DNA of 64,000 nucleotides, taken from positions 218,790-282,789 of the forward strand of contig NZ_FNAV01000003.1 of assembly GCF_900102075.1 (NCBI RefSeq). Reading direction: 5' to 3'. Under the pieces are notes generated by a model, which worked only from the letters and a program-made list of their open reading frames with translations, made no database searches and had not been told where the DNA came from. Shown piece after piece: positions 36,156 to 45,751 of the stretch; position 1 is the stretch's first letter; every line of letters starts with the position of its first letter. A program made the position numbers and the translations under genes. Source of the DNA: Salipiger thiooxidans. GTDB lineage: Bacteria > Pseudomonadota > Alphaproteobacteria > Rhodobacterales > Rhodobacteraceae.

Positions 36156-36755
36156 TCAGATCACCCCGAGCGCGAAGAGCGGCACCAGCGCCGCGCCCAC
36201 GATGACGCAGCTTCCGAACAGCGCGAAGATACCGTCGCGTGCCAGCAGTGCCGTGGCGATCAGCATCACCGCGCCGCCGAGCAGCGAGGACGAGAACGGC
36301 ACGATCTCGAGGAACGGCATCGCCGCGCCGCATAGGAAGCACAGCAGTTGCAGCCATTTGGAGAGCGGGGCCGCTGTCAGCACCCGCAGCCGGCGCTTGG
36401 AATGCTTGTCGAGCCAGTTGCTCACCACGCGCAGCTTGCCCACCGCATTGTGGGCCTTTTCGCTGTCGATGCGACGGCGCATCAGCACGTCCGGCAGCCA
36501 GAGGTGACGCCGGGACACCAGCATCTGCGCCGAGATGAAGGCGATCGCCAGCCCGCAGGCCGAAGAGAACAGTGGAATCCCCGAGAGCGGCGAGACCACC
36601 AGCAGAGCAGGAACCATCAGCGCCGGCAGGAACGAGCTCTCGCCGAATTCCTCGAACAGGTCCCGCAGTGTGAGGTCTTCTGCTTCGGTCACCCTGGATA
36701 GTCTGTCGACGATCTGCCCGACGGGCCCGTGCCCTTGTTGCGCCGCGGCTGTCAT
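36156..36755 (-). CDS. ExoD family exopolysaccharide synthesis protein
   Basis: Membrane protein of the ExoD family, known from Rhizobium, where loss alters exopolysaccharide and nodule invasion; the mechanism is not known. An amphipathic N-terminal part is followed by three or more hydrophobic segments (about 43-63, 125-146, 150-196). The ALLVVSPLSGIPLFSSACG and PFLEIVPFSSSLLGGAV stretches are typical. The length of 199 fits. It is divergent from trkH and about 24 kb from the wza/yjbH block, so a shared polymer is only conjecture. Confidence 0.85.
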   Translation of the reverse strand: MTAAAQQGHGPVGQIVDRLSRVTEAEDLTLRDLFEEFGESSFLPALMVPALLVVSPLSGIPLFSSACGLAIAFISAQMLVSRRHLWLPDVLMRRRIDSEKAHNAVGKLRVVSNWLDKHSKRRLRVLTAAPLSKWLQLLCFLCGAAMPFLEIVPFSSSLLGGAVMLIATALLARDGIFALFGSCVIVGAALVPLFALGVI

Positions 36756-36921
36756 TTGGTGCGGGTCTCCTGTTACGATCGTTACTCAATGCGCGGGGCC
36801 CGTCCGGGTTCCGTTGCAACAGCCTATAGCAGATGAAAAAAGAGGCGGGCAGAGGGCTGGGCATGGTGCTACCGTCCGCCGGGTTGCCGGGCCGAATCCG
36901 GCGCAGCTCAAGGGGGGCCGC

Positions 36922-38376
36922 TTGGCCAAAAGCCGCGGACAGAACAGCGTCACCTGGAGAGCGAGACCCGGAGTGGTGACCCGCGCCGTCCTCAGCCACG
37001 GGATGATCTTGTCAGCCATTTTCCTGCCACCCACGGCAGTGGCCCTGATCGAGGGCGAGTGGGAACTCGCCGCGATGACCGGCGGCGCTTCGGCGCTCTG
37101 CATCGGCGCCGGGCTTGCGGGACGGCGCCTGCCACCCCCGCACGACCTGCGCGCCATCGAGGCGGTCTGCACGCTGGTGATCCTCTTTCTCTTTGCCGCG
37201 ATCCTGCCGGTGCCCGCCTTTCAGGTGCTGGGGCTGGGCGTGCTGGATGCGCTCTTCGAATCCGTCTCGGGCATCACCTCGACCGGGCTATCGGTGGCGG
37301 GGGACGTCTACGACTGGCCGGTGGCCGGGCACCTGCTGCGCGGCTGGCTGCTCTGGTGCGGGGGCTTTGCCATCGCCGTGGCGGGCAGCGCGCTGATCCT
37401 CGGTCCCGGCAACGTGGCGCAGGCCATGGGCGAGGCCGGCATCGAGGAGCGCGACATCCTCAGTTCGACCCGCGATCAGGCCCGGGCGCTGCTGCGGGTC
37501 TACGCGGCGATTTCCGTGCTTGCGGTGCTGGCGCTCTGGCCGCTGATGCCCAGCTTCTGGGAGGCGCTGATGATCGCGCTCTCTGCGGTCTCGACCGGGG
37601 GCTTCTCGCCGCGCCCGGACTCGCTGGCCTCCTATCCTGTCGCGGCGCAGGTGGTGACGATGGTGGCCTGTCTCGCGACCTCGGTATCGTTGCTCTTCTA
37701 CGTCTACGCCCGGCGCTACGGGCTCGGGCCGGCGTGGGAGAAGACCAATACCGGCGCCGTGCTGGGCGCGACGCTGGGCGGCGCGCTGGTGGTGGTGGGG
37801 CTTCTGCTCCTCGACCGGGAGACCAACCCGATGGTGCTGCTTCAGACCGCGCTCAACTTCATCTCGGGCATGACCACCGCCGGTTTCTCGGTGGCCCCGG
37901 TGATCGAGTACCGGCCGCTGGTCGCGCTGGTGCTCGCGGGGATGTTCGTCGGCGGCGGCATCGGCTCCACCGCCGGGGGCATCAAGATCGACCGCGCGGT
38001 GCTGCTCGCGAAAAGCGTGCGGCTCACGCTCATCCGCCTGCGCTCGCCCGCGCGTGCGGTCATCCATCTCACCGAACGCGGCCGCGAGATCGAGGAGGAG
38101 CGCATCGCCGCCATCGCCGCGATCCTGTCGCTCTATGTGGCCTGCGCCTTCGTGTTCTGGCTGATCTTCATCGCCTCGGGCATCGACCCGCTTTACGCGA
38201 GCTTCGAGATCATCTCGGCGCAATCCACTGCCGGGCTCTCGGTCGGAATCTCGGAACCCTCGCTGGCCCCCCATCTCAAGCTCGCGCTGATCGCGGCGAT
38301 GCTGCTGGGGCGCCTCGAGTTCGTCGCGCTGATCGCGGCGCTCTCTCCCTACACATGGATCCGGAAAAGGAGCTGA
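36922..38376 (+). CDS. TrkH/KtrB-type potassium uptake channel subunit
   Basis: K+-translocating membrane subunit with four pore loops; the filter sequences SITSTGLS (near residue 118), SAVSTGGFS (near 225), ISGMTTAGFS (near 314) and AQSTAGLSVG (near 434) each replace one subunit of the tetrameric filter. The 484-residue length is typical. The TTG at 36922 is chosen because AAGGGGGG precedes it and because homologues start about here; ATG 37003 would remove the first helix turn. The gene pairs with the KtrA-type protein 2 bp downstream. Confidence 0.9.
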   Translation: MAKSRGQNSVTWRARPGVVTRAVLSHGMILSAIFLPPTAVALIEGEWELAAMTGGASALCIGAGLAGRRLPPPHDLRAIEAVCTLVILFLFAAILPVPAFQVLGLGVLDALFESVSGITSTGLSVAGDVYDWPVAGHLLRGWLLWCGGFAIAVAGSALILGPGNVAQAMGEAGIEERDILSSTRDQARALLRVYAAISVLAVLALWPLMPSFWEALMIALSAVSTGGFSPRPDSLASYPVAAQVVTMVACLATSVSLLFYVYARRYGLGPAWEKTNTGAVLGATLGGALVVVGLLLLDRETNPMVLLQTALNFISGMTTAGFSVAPVIEYRPLVALVLAGMFVGGGIGSTAGGIKIDRAVLLAKSVRLTLIRLRSPARAVIHLTERGREIEEERIAAIAAILSLYVACAFVFWLIFIASGIDPLYASFEIISAQSTAGLSVGISEPSLAPHLKLALIAAMLLGRLEFVALIAALSPYTWIRKRS

Positions 38377-38378
38377 CC

Positions 38379-39068
38379 ATGCGAGTTGTGATCGTCGGAG
38401 CCTCGCGCTTCGGTCAGGCGACTGCCAAGGAGCTGCTGGAAAGCGGTCACGAGGTCGTCCTCGTCGACGAGAACCCCGAGCGGCTGAAGTCCGCGCGCGA
38501 GACCCTGGACTGCGGCATGGTGCATGGCGACGGCTGCCTGCCCACGGTGCAGCGCGATGCCTTCGGCGATCATGCCGACGCGCTGGTGGCGCTGACCAAC
38601 GCCGACGACGTGAACGTGCTGGCCGCCGCCGTCGGCCGCTCGGTCGGCTTCCCGCGCGTGGTGCCGCAGATCGTGCGCCCGGAACTGCTGTCGGTCTGCC
38701 AGGAGCTTGGCCTGAGCGACCTCATCACTCCGCATGCCACGGTGGCGCGTTCCATTGTCCGGGTGCTCGAAGACGGCGCCGACGCCGCGCTCGACCTGCG
38801 CTACTACAAGGGCGTGCAGGTGCTGGGCTACAAGATCGGCAAGCGCTGCCACGGCTGGACCGTCGCCGATTTCGAGCTGCCCGAGAAGGCGCGCATCATC
38901 GGCATCGCGCGGGGCGAAAACGAGGAGGAATTCGTCTTCGACATTGACGAGCTTTGCGAGGGCGACCGGCTGATCATCGTGGCCGCCCCGAAGGCGCACG
39001 AGAAGCTCGACGCGCTCTTCGCAGAGCCGCCGGAGCCCGCCGAAAACGGCCTCGCCGAGCGCGGCTGA
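38379..39068 (+). CDS. KtrA-type RCK regulatory subunit of K+ uptake
   Basis: Cytosolic NAD/ATP-binding gating subunit with a Rossmann motif GASRFGQATAKEL (residues 7-19) and a downstream acidic VDENPERL, followed by an RCK_C-type C-terminal domain. With 229 residues and one RCK_N and one RCK_C domain it resembles KtrA rather than the doubled 458-residue TrkA of E. coli. AAAGGAG lies 6 bp before the ATG; the start is 2 bp after the channel stop, so the pair is an operon. Confidence 0.93.
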   Translation: MRVVIVGASRFGQATAKELLESGHEVVLVDENPERLKSARETLDCGMVHGDGCLPTVQRDAFGDHADALVALTNADDVNVLAAAVGRSVGFPRVVPQIVRPELLSVCQELGLSDLITPHATVARSIVRVLEDGADAALDLRYYKGVQVLGYKIGKRCHGWTVADFELPEKARIIGIARGENEEEFVFDIDELCEGDRLIIVAAPKAHEKLDALFAEPPEPAENGLAERG

Positions 39069-39155
39069 GAGGGCCCCGGACGGGACGGGCCGGCTGACAC
39101 AACATTTGGTTCCGAGGGGGCGGAACCTTCGCGCCCGATCCAAGGTTGAGCCGGC

Positions 39156-40208
39156 ATGAAACGATCAGCCACCGCCCCCGATCCAGTGCTGCGCGTCTCG
39201 GTGGCGATCATGGCTGCCGGAACGCTGCTCCTTGCTCTCAAGGTAGCAGAAGACATCTTCGCCCCCCTCATGCTCGCCATCGTGGTGGGGGTCATCTTCG
39301 CGCCGCTCGCCGACCGGCTCGAACGTCTCGGGCTGCCGCGCGGCGTCGTGGCGCTCGGTATCATCATCGGCATCTTCTTCGCGATTGCGGCGCTCGCCTT
39401 CCTCGTAGAGCCCTACATCACCCTCGTTATCGACCGGATCCCTTCGATCAAGTTCGAGCTCGGCAAGCTGATGTTCGAATACCGGGGCCTGATACAGGGT
39501 ATCGGCGAGGTCAGCGGCGAGATCGAGGACGCGCTTGGCGCGGCGGTCGCCGAATCCTCGGACGCTACCGGCGTGCCGACGATGAAGGACGCGCTGTTCC
39601 TCGCACCGGTGATCCTCGCGCAGGTGCTGGTGTTCCTCGGCGGGCTCTTCTTCTTCCTGCTGACCCGCAACGACATCTACCGCTGGATGGCGCACCGCAT
39701 CGGCTCGGGTCCCGAGACGCCGATGATGCTCGAGCGCTTCTGTGCGGCCGAGAAAATGGTCTCGCGCTATTTCGCGGCGATCTCGGTGGTGAACGCGGGG
39801 CTTGGCCTCGCGGTGGGGGCGGCGCTGATGCTCATCGGGTTGCCCGGCGCCGTGGTCTGGGGCATCGCCGCGATGCTTCTGAATTTCGTGCTCTACCTCG
39901 GGCCGGCAGCGCTGGCCGGCGGGCTGCTGCTGGCGGGCATCGTCAACTTCGACGGGCTGATGACCTTTGCACCGATGGCGATCTATCTCGGGCTCAACAT
40001 GACCGAGGCGCAGTTCGTCACGCCCTCGCTGGTCGGGCGGCACGTGCAGATCAACCCGTTCCTGATCTTCGTCGCGCTGCTGTTCTGGCTCTGGTTCTGG
40101 GGCCCGCTGGGCGGCATCGTCGCGATCCCGGTGACGCTGATCACGCTGCGTCTCTTCGACATCCTCGGCGACCGGCCTTCGCGCAATCCCGCCGCCCGGC
40201 CTGCCTGA
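39156..40208 (+). CDS. AI-2E family transporter
   Basis: Multi-pass membrane protein of the AI-2E (PerM-like) family, named after AI-2 exporter TqsA but with many members acting on other ions or metabolites. Hydrophobic segments cluster at about 17-50, 68-92, 150-175 and 205-300, separated by a long cytoplasmic stretch (93-148). The GPLGGIVAIPVTLI motif near 313 is diagnostic. The length of 350 is normal. It stands alone after ktrA, with a terminator at 40235-40267. Its substrate is unknown. Confidence 0.85.
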   Translation: MKRSATAPDPVLRVSVAIMAAGTLLLALKVAEDIFAPLMLAIVVGVIFAPLADRLERLGLPRGVVALGIIIGIFFAIAALAFLVEPYITLVIDRIPSIKFELGKLMFEYRGLIQGIGEVSGEIEDALGAAVAESSDATGVPTMKDALFLAPVILAQVLVFLGGLFFFLLTRNDIYRWMAHRIGSGPETPMMLERFCAAEKMVSRYFAAISVVNAGLGLAVGAALMLIGLPGAVVWGIAAMLLNFVLYLGPAALAGGLLLAGIVNFDGLMTFAPMAIYLGLNMTEAQFVTPSLVGRHVQINPFLIFVALLFWLWFWGPLGGIVAIPVTLITLRLFDILGDRPSRNPAARPA

Positions 40209-40234
40209 CCAGCTTACATGTCGCGACCACGGAC

Positions 40235-40267
40235 ACGCCCGCCCGGAGACCCAGGTGCGGGCGTTTT
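40235..40267 (+). terminator. Intrinsic terminator after the AI-2E family gene
   Basis: ACGCCCGC pairs with GCGGGCGT across a 14-base loop and is followed by TTTT at 40264-40267. Confidence 0.75.
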
Positions 40268-40304
40268 GCTGTCTGCCGAGACAATGGCGGGGCCGAGGAG
40301 GCGT

Positions 40305-40344
40305 GGAAAAAGAAAACCCCGCTCTCCGGGGAGGGAGAGCGGGG
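40305..40344 (-). terminator. Intrinsic terminator for the BrkB-family gene
   Basis: CCCCGCTCTCC and GGAGAGCGGGG form an 11-bp stem (40317-40344). On the minus strand it is followed by a TTTTCTTTTTCC tract (complement of 40305-40316), so it terminates leftward transcription. It faces the plus-strand terminator 38 bp away. Confidence 0.85.
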
Positions 40345-40456
40345 TATGGGGTGCGTGTCGCTGAGGGAAGTCGGGACAGGGTGCGACACGCTTAGGGACA
40401 GGACGTTCGCGCCCTTGAGATAAGAACGCCCGTCGTCTCAACCGGTTCCCGGGTCT

Positions 40457-41377
40457 TCAAGAATAAGTTTCACGAATTTTGCGGCGCTTGTTCAGCTCGC
40501 CGTTAAGCTGCGCGCCCAGAAGCGTGACCAGCGCGCTGACGTAGAACCAGAGCAGCAGCGCCACCACCGCGCCGAGCGATCCGTAGACCTCGTTCAGGCG
40601 GTCGAAGTTGCGCACGTAGGTGGTCAGGACCCACGACCCCAGCGCCCAGCCGAGCAGCGCCAGCACCGCGCCGGGCGTGAACCAGCGCATCCGGGCCTGC
40701 CGGCGGTTGGGGCCGTAGCGGTAGAGAAGGGCGATGGCGAAGAACACCACTGCCAGCAGGATCGCCCATTTCAGCATGCTGACCATGAGCTCCACGTGGA
40801 ACGGCAGACCGAGGAAGACGAAGGTCGCCGGCACGATCACCACCGCCGCGAAGGCGACGAGCGCGGTCAGGACCAGCAGCACGGTCAGCAGAAAGGCCAC
40901 GGCGAGCCGGCGGATGGCGTTCTCGCGGTGCGGCGTGTTGTACACCGCGTTTAGACCCCGGATCAGCGCCGCGACCGAGGCCCGCGAAGACCAGATCGCC
41001 AGCACGATCGAGATCACCGACGCCCATTGCAGGGTCGAGCGGTTGGCGGTGATGAGCGCCGAAATCTGTGTCGCCAGAAGGCTGTAGGCCTCTTCCGGCA
41101 TGACTTCCTTCACCAGTTCCATCTGCTCGGAGATGACAATGGGGTCGGCCCAGTAGCCCCAGATCGCGATCACGGCCGAGATCGCCGGGAACAGCGAGAG
41201 GAAGGCGTAGAACGCGACCCCTGCGGCGATCAGGCCGAGGTTGCGCTCGTCCATCCGCTGCCAGGTGCCCCAGAGCGCGCTCATCCAGTCGCCGAAGGTC
41301 AGCTTGATGGCTCTGCGCGGCGCAGGCGGAGGAGGCGCCCCGGCGGGGGCGTCCTCGGGAAGGGAGGTGTCGCTCAT
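40457..41377 (-). CDS. YihY/BrkB family membrane protein
   Basis: Inner-membrane protein of the YihY/BrkB family, once called ribonuclease BN; function is unknown. The AAGVAFYAFLSLFPAISAVIAIWGY segment near 46, a long hydrophobic stretch with GLNAVYNTPHRE near 140 and the GSLGAVVALLLWFYVSALVTLLGAQLNGEL motif near 265-294 are typical. Six membrane segments are apparent over 306 residues. The N-terminus has a Pro/Ala-rich low-complexity stretch. It is divergent from the exported ClpP-like gene. Confidence 0.88.
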   Translation of the reverse strand: MSDTSLPEDAPAGAPPPPAPRRAIKLTFGDWMSALWGTWQRMDERNLGLIAAGVAFYAFLSLFPAISAVIAIWGYWADPIVISEQMELVKEVMPEEAYSLLATQISALITANRSTLQWASVISIVLAIWSSRASVAALIRGLNAVYNTPHRENAIRRLAVAFLLTVLLVLTALVAFAAVVIVPATFVFLGLPFHVELMVSMLKWAILLAVVFFAIALLYRYGPNRRQARMRWFTPGAVLALLGWALGSWVLTTYVRNFDRLNEVYGSLGAVVALLLWFYVSALVTLLGAQLNGELNKRRKIRETYS

Positions 41378-41607
41378 GCCCTTGAGGATGGGGGGTGCGC
41401 TGTCGCGGCGTCAATGCGCCAACGCTGCGCGCGCGAAATAACTGACAATTAGAGACAATTTCGCACCTCAACCGGGGCTTAAGCCGAATCCGGTCCCTTG
41501 GCGCGGCACGAGGCCCTCCGGGCCCCGTCGCAGCGGCGTCCCAAGCGAAGTCGCCCCGTGACAACCCGCGCCGCGAGGCGACACCAGGATCTGCAGGAGA
41601 CCCGGCA

Positions 41608-42111
41608 ATGCCCCCCTCCCAACCGCTTTCGCCGCGACCGGCCTTCCGGCTGGCCGCGTTCCTCGCTCTCATGTGCTTCTGCGCGCTGGCGCTCCCGGCC
41701 CGGGGCGCGCCGCAATACGGCTTCGCGGGCGGTAGCTCGGTGCGGGTCATCGGCAACGACAACGGCGGGCGGCTGAAGCGGCGCTTCGCCGAAATCCGGG
41801 CGTTGCGTTCGCGCGGGGAACGGGTCGAGATCCGGGGGCGCTACTGCCTCTCGGCCTGCACGCTCTACCTCGGCGCGGGCAACGTCTGCGTCGACCCGGA
41901 CACGCGCTTCGGTTTCCATGGGCCGGGCTACCCGTCACGGCCGATCCGCCGCGAGCGCTTCGAATACTGGTCGCAGCGCATGGCAACCTACTACCCGCCG
42001 GGCGTGCAGGGCTGGTTCCTGTCGCGGGCCCGCTACGTGACCTCGGGCTACCTGACGCTGATGGGGGCCGACCTGATCCGCATGGGCGTCTCGCGCTGCC
42101 GCGACAGCTGA
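41608..42111 (+). CDS. Exported ClpP-like protein of unknown function
   Basis: 167 residues; an N-terminal signal (hydrophobic residues 14-32, cleavage near ARGAP). Two short motifs recall ClpP/crotonase-like exported proteins: YCLSACTLYLG near residue 80, with a serine where the nucleophile would be, and FGFHGPG near 104, with a histidine. Four cysteines (81, 85, 95 and the one near the end) could form disulfides. A peptidase role is an inference only. The control region 41378-41607 has two GACAATT copies (41443-41462) and no clear promoter. It is a single gene with no close partner. Confidence 0.6.
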   Translation: MPPSQPLSPRPAFRLAAFLALMCFCALALPARGAPQYGFAGGSSVRVIGNDNGGRLKRRFAEIRALRSRGERVEIRGRYCLSACTLYLGAGNVCVDPDTRFGFHGPGYPSRPIRRERFEYWSQRMATYYPPGVQGWFLSRARYVTSGYLTLMGADLIRMGVSRCRDS

Positions 42112-42260
42112 CCGGCGGGGCAGGGCCGGCCGGCCCGTCACCGGCCCGGTCATCTTTTGGGCAGCGTGAGCAGCGGCGGAACCAGTCACCCGGCCAATCC
42201 GGCGAGCAGACCACGGCCAGTCGCCCGGATAATCGGCGGCAGGCCGGGCGCGCCGCCAGC

Positions 42261-43742
42261 TCAGTTGGCGGCAGGGGCCTCGGCACCTTCGGCAGGGGCG
42301 CCCTCGGCGGGCGCCTCGCCGTCATCGGGCGTTGTGACCGGTGTGGCGGTGGTCAGCACCCCGTTCACCCAATCGCCCGAGACCTCTTCGCCGGTGGCGT
42401 AGCGCAGCGTGCCCTGGCCGTGGCGCTTGCCGTCCCGGAAGCTGCCCTCGTAGACGTCGCCGTTGGCGTAGGTCGCGATGCCTTCGCCCTCGAAATCGCC
42501 GTTCACCCAGCCGCCGCTGTAGCGGAAGCCGTCGGGCATCACGATCTCGCCCTCGCCATGACGCAGGTCCTCGCGGAAATCGCCGGTATAGGTGGCGCCG
42601 TCGGCATAGGTCGCGGTGCCGTGGCCGTGGCGCTGGTTGTCCTTCCAAGCGCCCTGGTAGGTGTAGCCGTCGGGGTAGGTGATCCGGCCCTCGCCATTGT
42701 AGCGTGCGTTGCTGAAGGCGCCCTGGTAGACCACGCCGTTGGTGTAGGTGGCGATGCCCTCGCCCTCGATCACACCGTCGACCCAGGCCCCGTCATAGGT
42801 CGAGCCGTCGGGATAGGTGGTCTTGCCCCGCCCGTTGGCGAGGTCGCCGCGGATCTCGCCCTCGTAGACCGAGCCGTCGGGGTAGGTCACCCGGCCCTCG
42901 CCCTCGATCTGACCCGCCACCCAGCTGCCCTGCAGCTGGTAGCCGTCGGCGCCGGTGAAGGTGCCGAAGCCCTGCCGCTGGTCGTTGTTGAAGGCGCCCT
43001 CGTAGGTGTCACCGTTCGCGTAGGTCTCCTTGCCCTCGCCCTCGCGGCGGCCGTCGACCAGTTCGCCCTCGTAGATGTCGCCGTTGGGCAGGGTGAGCTT
43101 GCCGGAGCCGTCCTGCTGCCCGTCGCGCCACATGCCCTCGTAGACCAGCCCGTCCGCCATGGTCAGCACGCCCTGACCGGCGCGCTTGCCGTTGGCGACG
43201 CGGCCCTCGTAGACCGAGCCGTCCGGGTAGGTGATGGTGGCGTTGCCCTCTTCGACGCCGTTCACCCAGTCGCCGTCGTAGCGGTAGCCCTCGGGGGTCG
43301 TCATCACGCCGCGCCCGTGGTGCAGCGCGTTGCGGAACGAGCCCTCGTAGCGCGAGCCGTTGGCGTACTGGATCACGCCCTTTCCGGTGATCTTGCCGTC
43401 GAGCCAGGAGCCCTCGTAGACCGAGCCGTCGGCCAGCACGATGCGCCCGATGCCCTCGGGCTTGCCCTTCTCGAAATGGCCTTCGTAGATCGCACCGCTG
43501 GGGTAGCGGGCGGTGCCTTCGCCATTGATCTCGCCCTCGACCCAGGTGCCGGTGTACTCGTAGCCGTTCGGCAGCCGGTAGGTGCCGGTCCCGTGGCGCA
43601 GACCGTCCTGGAAGGTGCCCTCGTAGACCCCGCCATCGTCGAATTGCTTGGTGATGATCTCGCCGTCATCCTGCGCGATGGCGGCGCCGGCAATGGCCAG
43701 AAAAGCCGCTGCGGCGGCAAGTTTGATGCCTGCGCGTGTCAT
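42261..43742 (-). CDS. MORN-repeat exported protein with 18-19 units
   Basis: A signal peptide (residues 1-23, AAAAAFLAIAGAAIAQ) precedes 18 units of exactly 23 residues, plus a partial nineteenth, each like GSVYEGSWxDGxxxGxGxxxYxx. The units give a long beta-strand ladder; MORN repeats bind lipids or proteins in eukaryotes and bacteria. The C-terminal 40 residues are Ala/Glu/Pro-rich. The 493-residue product should lie in the periplasm. No enzyme domain is fused to it, and the gene is divergent from nadE across a 147-bp gap. The function is unknown. Confidence 0.88.
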   Translation of the reverse strand: MTRAGIKLAAAAAFLAIAGAAIAQDDGEIITKQFDDGGVYEGTFQDGLRHGTGTYRLPNGYEYTGTWVEGEINGEGTARYPSGAIYEGHFEKGKPEGIGRIVLADGSVYEGSWLDGKITGKGVIQYANGSRYEGSFRNALHHGRGVMTTPEGYRYDGDWVNGVEEGNATITYPDGSVYEGRVANGKRAGQGVLTMADGLVYEGMWRDGQQDGSGKLTLPNGDIYEGELVDGRREGEGKETYANGDTYEGAFNNDQRQGFGTFTGADGYQLQGSWVAGQIEGEGRVTYPDGSVYEGEIRGDLANGRGKTTYPDGSTYDGAWVDGVIEGEGIATYTNGVVYQGAFSNARYNGEGRITYPDGYTYQGAWKDNQRHGHGTATYADGATYTGDFREDLRHGEGEIVMPDGFRYSGGWVNGDFEGEGIATYANGDVYEGSFRDGKRHGQGTLRYATGEEVSGDWVNGVLTTATPVTTPDDGEAPAEGAPAEGAEAPAAN

Positions 43743-43889
43743 TGTTCGTTCCTTGCCGGATATTCCTCGCCTCGTGCCCGGAAGGTAAACAAGCCCCCTT
43801 GGACTGACAATCTCTTTTGCCCCGGGCTCCTTCCCCTCCGGCGTGGTTCTGCTATGTCGGCACGAGGATGTGATCGAAAGGACGTGGGT

Positions 43890-45548
43890 ATGGCCGACCG
43901 TTTCCGCCTCACCATCGCGCAGCTCAACCCGGTGCTCGGCGATCTCGCGGGCAATGCCGCGCAGGCCCGTGATGCATGGGAACAGGGCAAGGCGGCGGGG
44001 GCCGACATGGTGGCGCTGCCCGAGATGTTCATCGCCGGCTACAGCCCGCAGGACCTGCCCTCGAAGAACGCCTTCACGCTCGACTGCATGGCGGCGGTGA
44101 GGCAGCTGGCCGAGGATTGCGCCGACGGCCCGACCCTTGCCATCGGCACGCCCTGGGTCGAGGGCACCGAGCTCTACAACGCCTACGTCATCTGCCGCGG
44201 CGGCAAGATCACCACGCAGGTCTTCAAGCATCACCTGCCGAATTACGAGGTCTTCGACGAGCTGCGCATCTACGACAGCGGCCCCATCGGCGGCCCCTAC
44301 GCGGTGGGCAACACCCGGGTCGGCTCGCCGGTCTGCGAGGACGCCTGGTACGAGGACGTGGCCGAGACGCTGGCCGAGACCGGCGCCGAGTTCCTGCTGG
44401 TGCCGAACGGCTCGCCCTATCACCGCGACAAGTACGAGACCCGCCTGAACAAGATGGTGGCCCGCGTCATCGAAACCGGCCTGCCGCTGATCTACGTGAA
44501 CATGACCGGCGGTCAGGACGACCAGATCTTCGACGGCGGCAGCTTCGTGCTGAACCCGCACGGGCAGGTGGCGGTGCAGCTCCCGGTCTTCGAGGAAGTC
44601 GTGGCCCATGTCGATCTGGAGCGCACCGAGAGCGGCTGGCGCGCGCTCGAGGGCGATTTCACCCGCCACCCGGACTCGATGGAGCAGGATTACAACGCGA
44701 TGGTGGTCGCGCTGCGCGACTATTGCCGCAAGACCGGCTTCGGCAAGGTGCTGCTCGGGCTCTCGGGCGGCATCGACTCGGCGCTGGTGGCGACCATCGC
44801 GGTGGACGCGCTGGGTGCCGGCAACGTGCGCTGCGTGATGCTGCCGTCGGAATACACTTCGGAGCATTCGCTCGAGGACGCCAAGGCCTGCGCCGAGGCG
44901 CTGGGCTGCCACTACGATTTCGTGCCGATCACGCCCGGCCGCGACGCGATCACCGCGACGCTGGCGCCGCTCTTCGAGGGGCTGAAACCGGACCTGACGG
45001 AAGAGAACATCCAGTCCCGCCTGCGCGGTCTGCTGCTGATGGCGATGTCCAACAAGTTCGGCGAGATGCTGCTGACCACCGGCAACAAGTCCGAGGTCGC
45101 GGTGGGCTATGCCACGATCTACGGCGACATGGCGGGCGGCTACAATCCGATCAAGGATCTCTACAAGACCCGCGTCTTCGACATCTGCCGCTGGCGCAAC
45201 GCCAACCATCGCGGCTGGATGTCGGGCCCCGGGGCCGCGCCGATCCCCGAGCGCATCATCACCAAGCCGCCCTCGGCCGAGCTGCGCGCCGACCAGAAGG
45301 ACAGCGATTCGCTGCCCGACTACCCGGTGCTGGACGGGATCCTGAAGATCCTCGTGGATGACGACGGCTCGATCGCCGATTGCGTGGCAGCGGGCTACGA
45401 CCGGGCGGACGCCAAGAAGGTCGAGCACCTGCTCTACATCTCGGAATACAAGCGCTTCCAGTCGGCCCCGGGCGCGCGCCTGTCGAAGCGCGCCTTCTGG
45501 CTCGACCGCCGCTATCCCATCGTGAACCGCTGGCGGGACAACAGCTGA
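43890..45548 (+). CDS. nadE: Glutamine-dependent NAD+ synthetase
   Basis: Final step of NAD synthesis: amidates deamido-NAD with glutamine-derived ammonia. The N-terminal nitrilase domain has the Glu-Lys-Cys triad in ALPEMFIAGY (about 41-50), KHHLPNY near 113 and SPVCEDAW near 146. The synthetase domain has the P-loop SGGIDSALVATIAVDAL near 290 and EVAVGYATIYGDMAGGYNPIKD near 404. The length of 552 is normal. ATG 43890 follows an AAAGGACG ribosome site. It is a single gene followed by a 233-bp convergent gap. Confidence 0.95.
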   Translation: MADRFRLTIAQLNPVLGDLAGNAAQARDAWEQGKAAGADMVALPEMFIAGYSPQDLPSKNAFTLDCMAAVRQLAEDCADGPTLAIGTPWVEGTELYNAYVICRGGKITTQVFKHHLPNYEVFDELRIYDSGPIGGPYAVGNTRVGSPVCEDAWYEDVAETLAETGAEFLLVPNGSPYHRDKYETRLNKMVARVIETGLPLIYVNMTGGQDDQIFDGGSFVLNPHGQVAVQLPVFEEVVAHVDLERTESGWRALEGDFTRHPDSMEQDYNAMVVALRDYCRKTGFGKVLLGLSGGIDSALVATIAVDALGAGNVRCVMLPSEYTSEHSLEDAKACAEALGCHYDFVPITPGRDAITATLAPLFEGLKPDLTEENIQSRLRGLLLMAMSNKFGEMLLTTGNKSEVAVGYATIYGDMAGGYNPIKDLYKTRVFDICRWRNANHRGWMSGPGAAPIPERIITKPPSAELRADQKDSDSLPDYPVLDGILKILVDDDGSIADCVAAGYDRADAKKVEHLLYISEYKRFQSAPGARLSKRAFWLDRRYPIVNRWRDNS

Positions 45549-45751
45549 GGGGACGGGGCAGGGGCGCGGTCCTCGGGTGGGGACGGCGGCGCCGGAACGC
45601 CCCTGGCCGAGTGGCCGGTCCACGGTCTGTCCAGATCACTCCGGACCCTGAGCTCGTGCGTTTCGGTTCGAGATGTGAGCCGACGGGCTGATCCAGGCAT
45701 AGCAAACTGGTGACGCGGTCGGGATCGCGGTGCGACCCGACCTTGCGCACG

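Noticed and set aside
42420..43889. Upstream extension of the nadE frame opposite the MORN gene
   Set aside because: The 490 extra codons are antisense MORN repeats; the ATG at 43890 matches the nitrilase start.
43743..45623. Upstream extension of the MORN gene frame opposite nadE
   Set aside because: The frame is open only by codon bias; the signal peptide starts at 43742.
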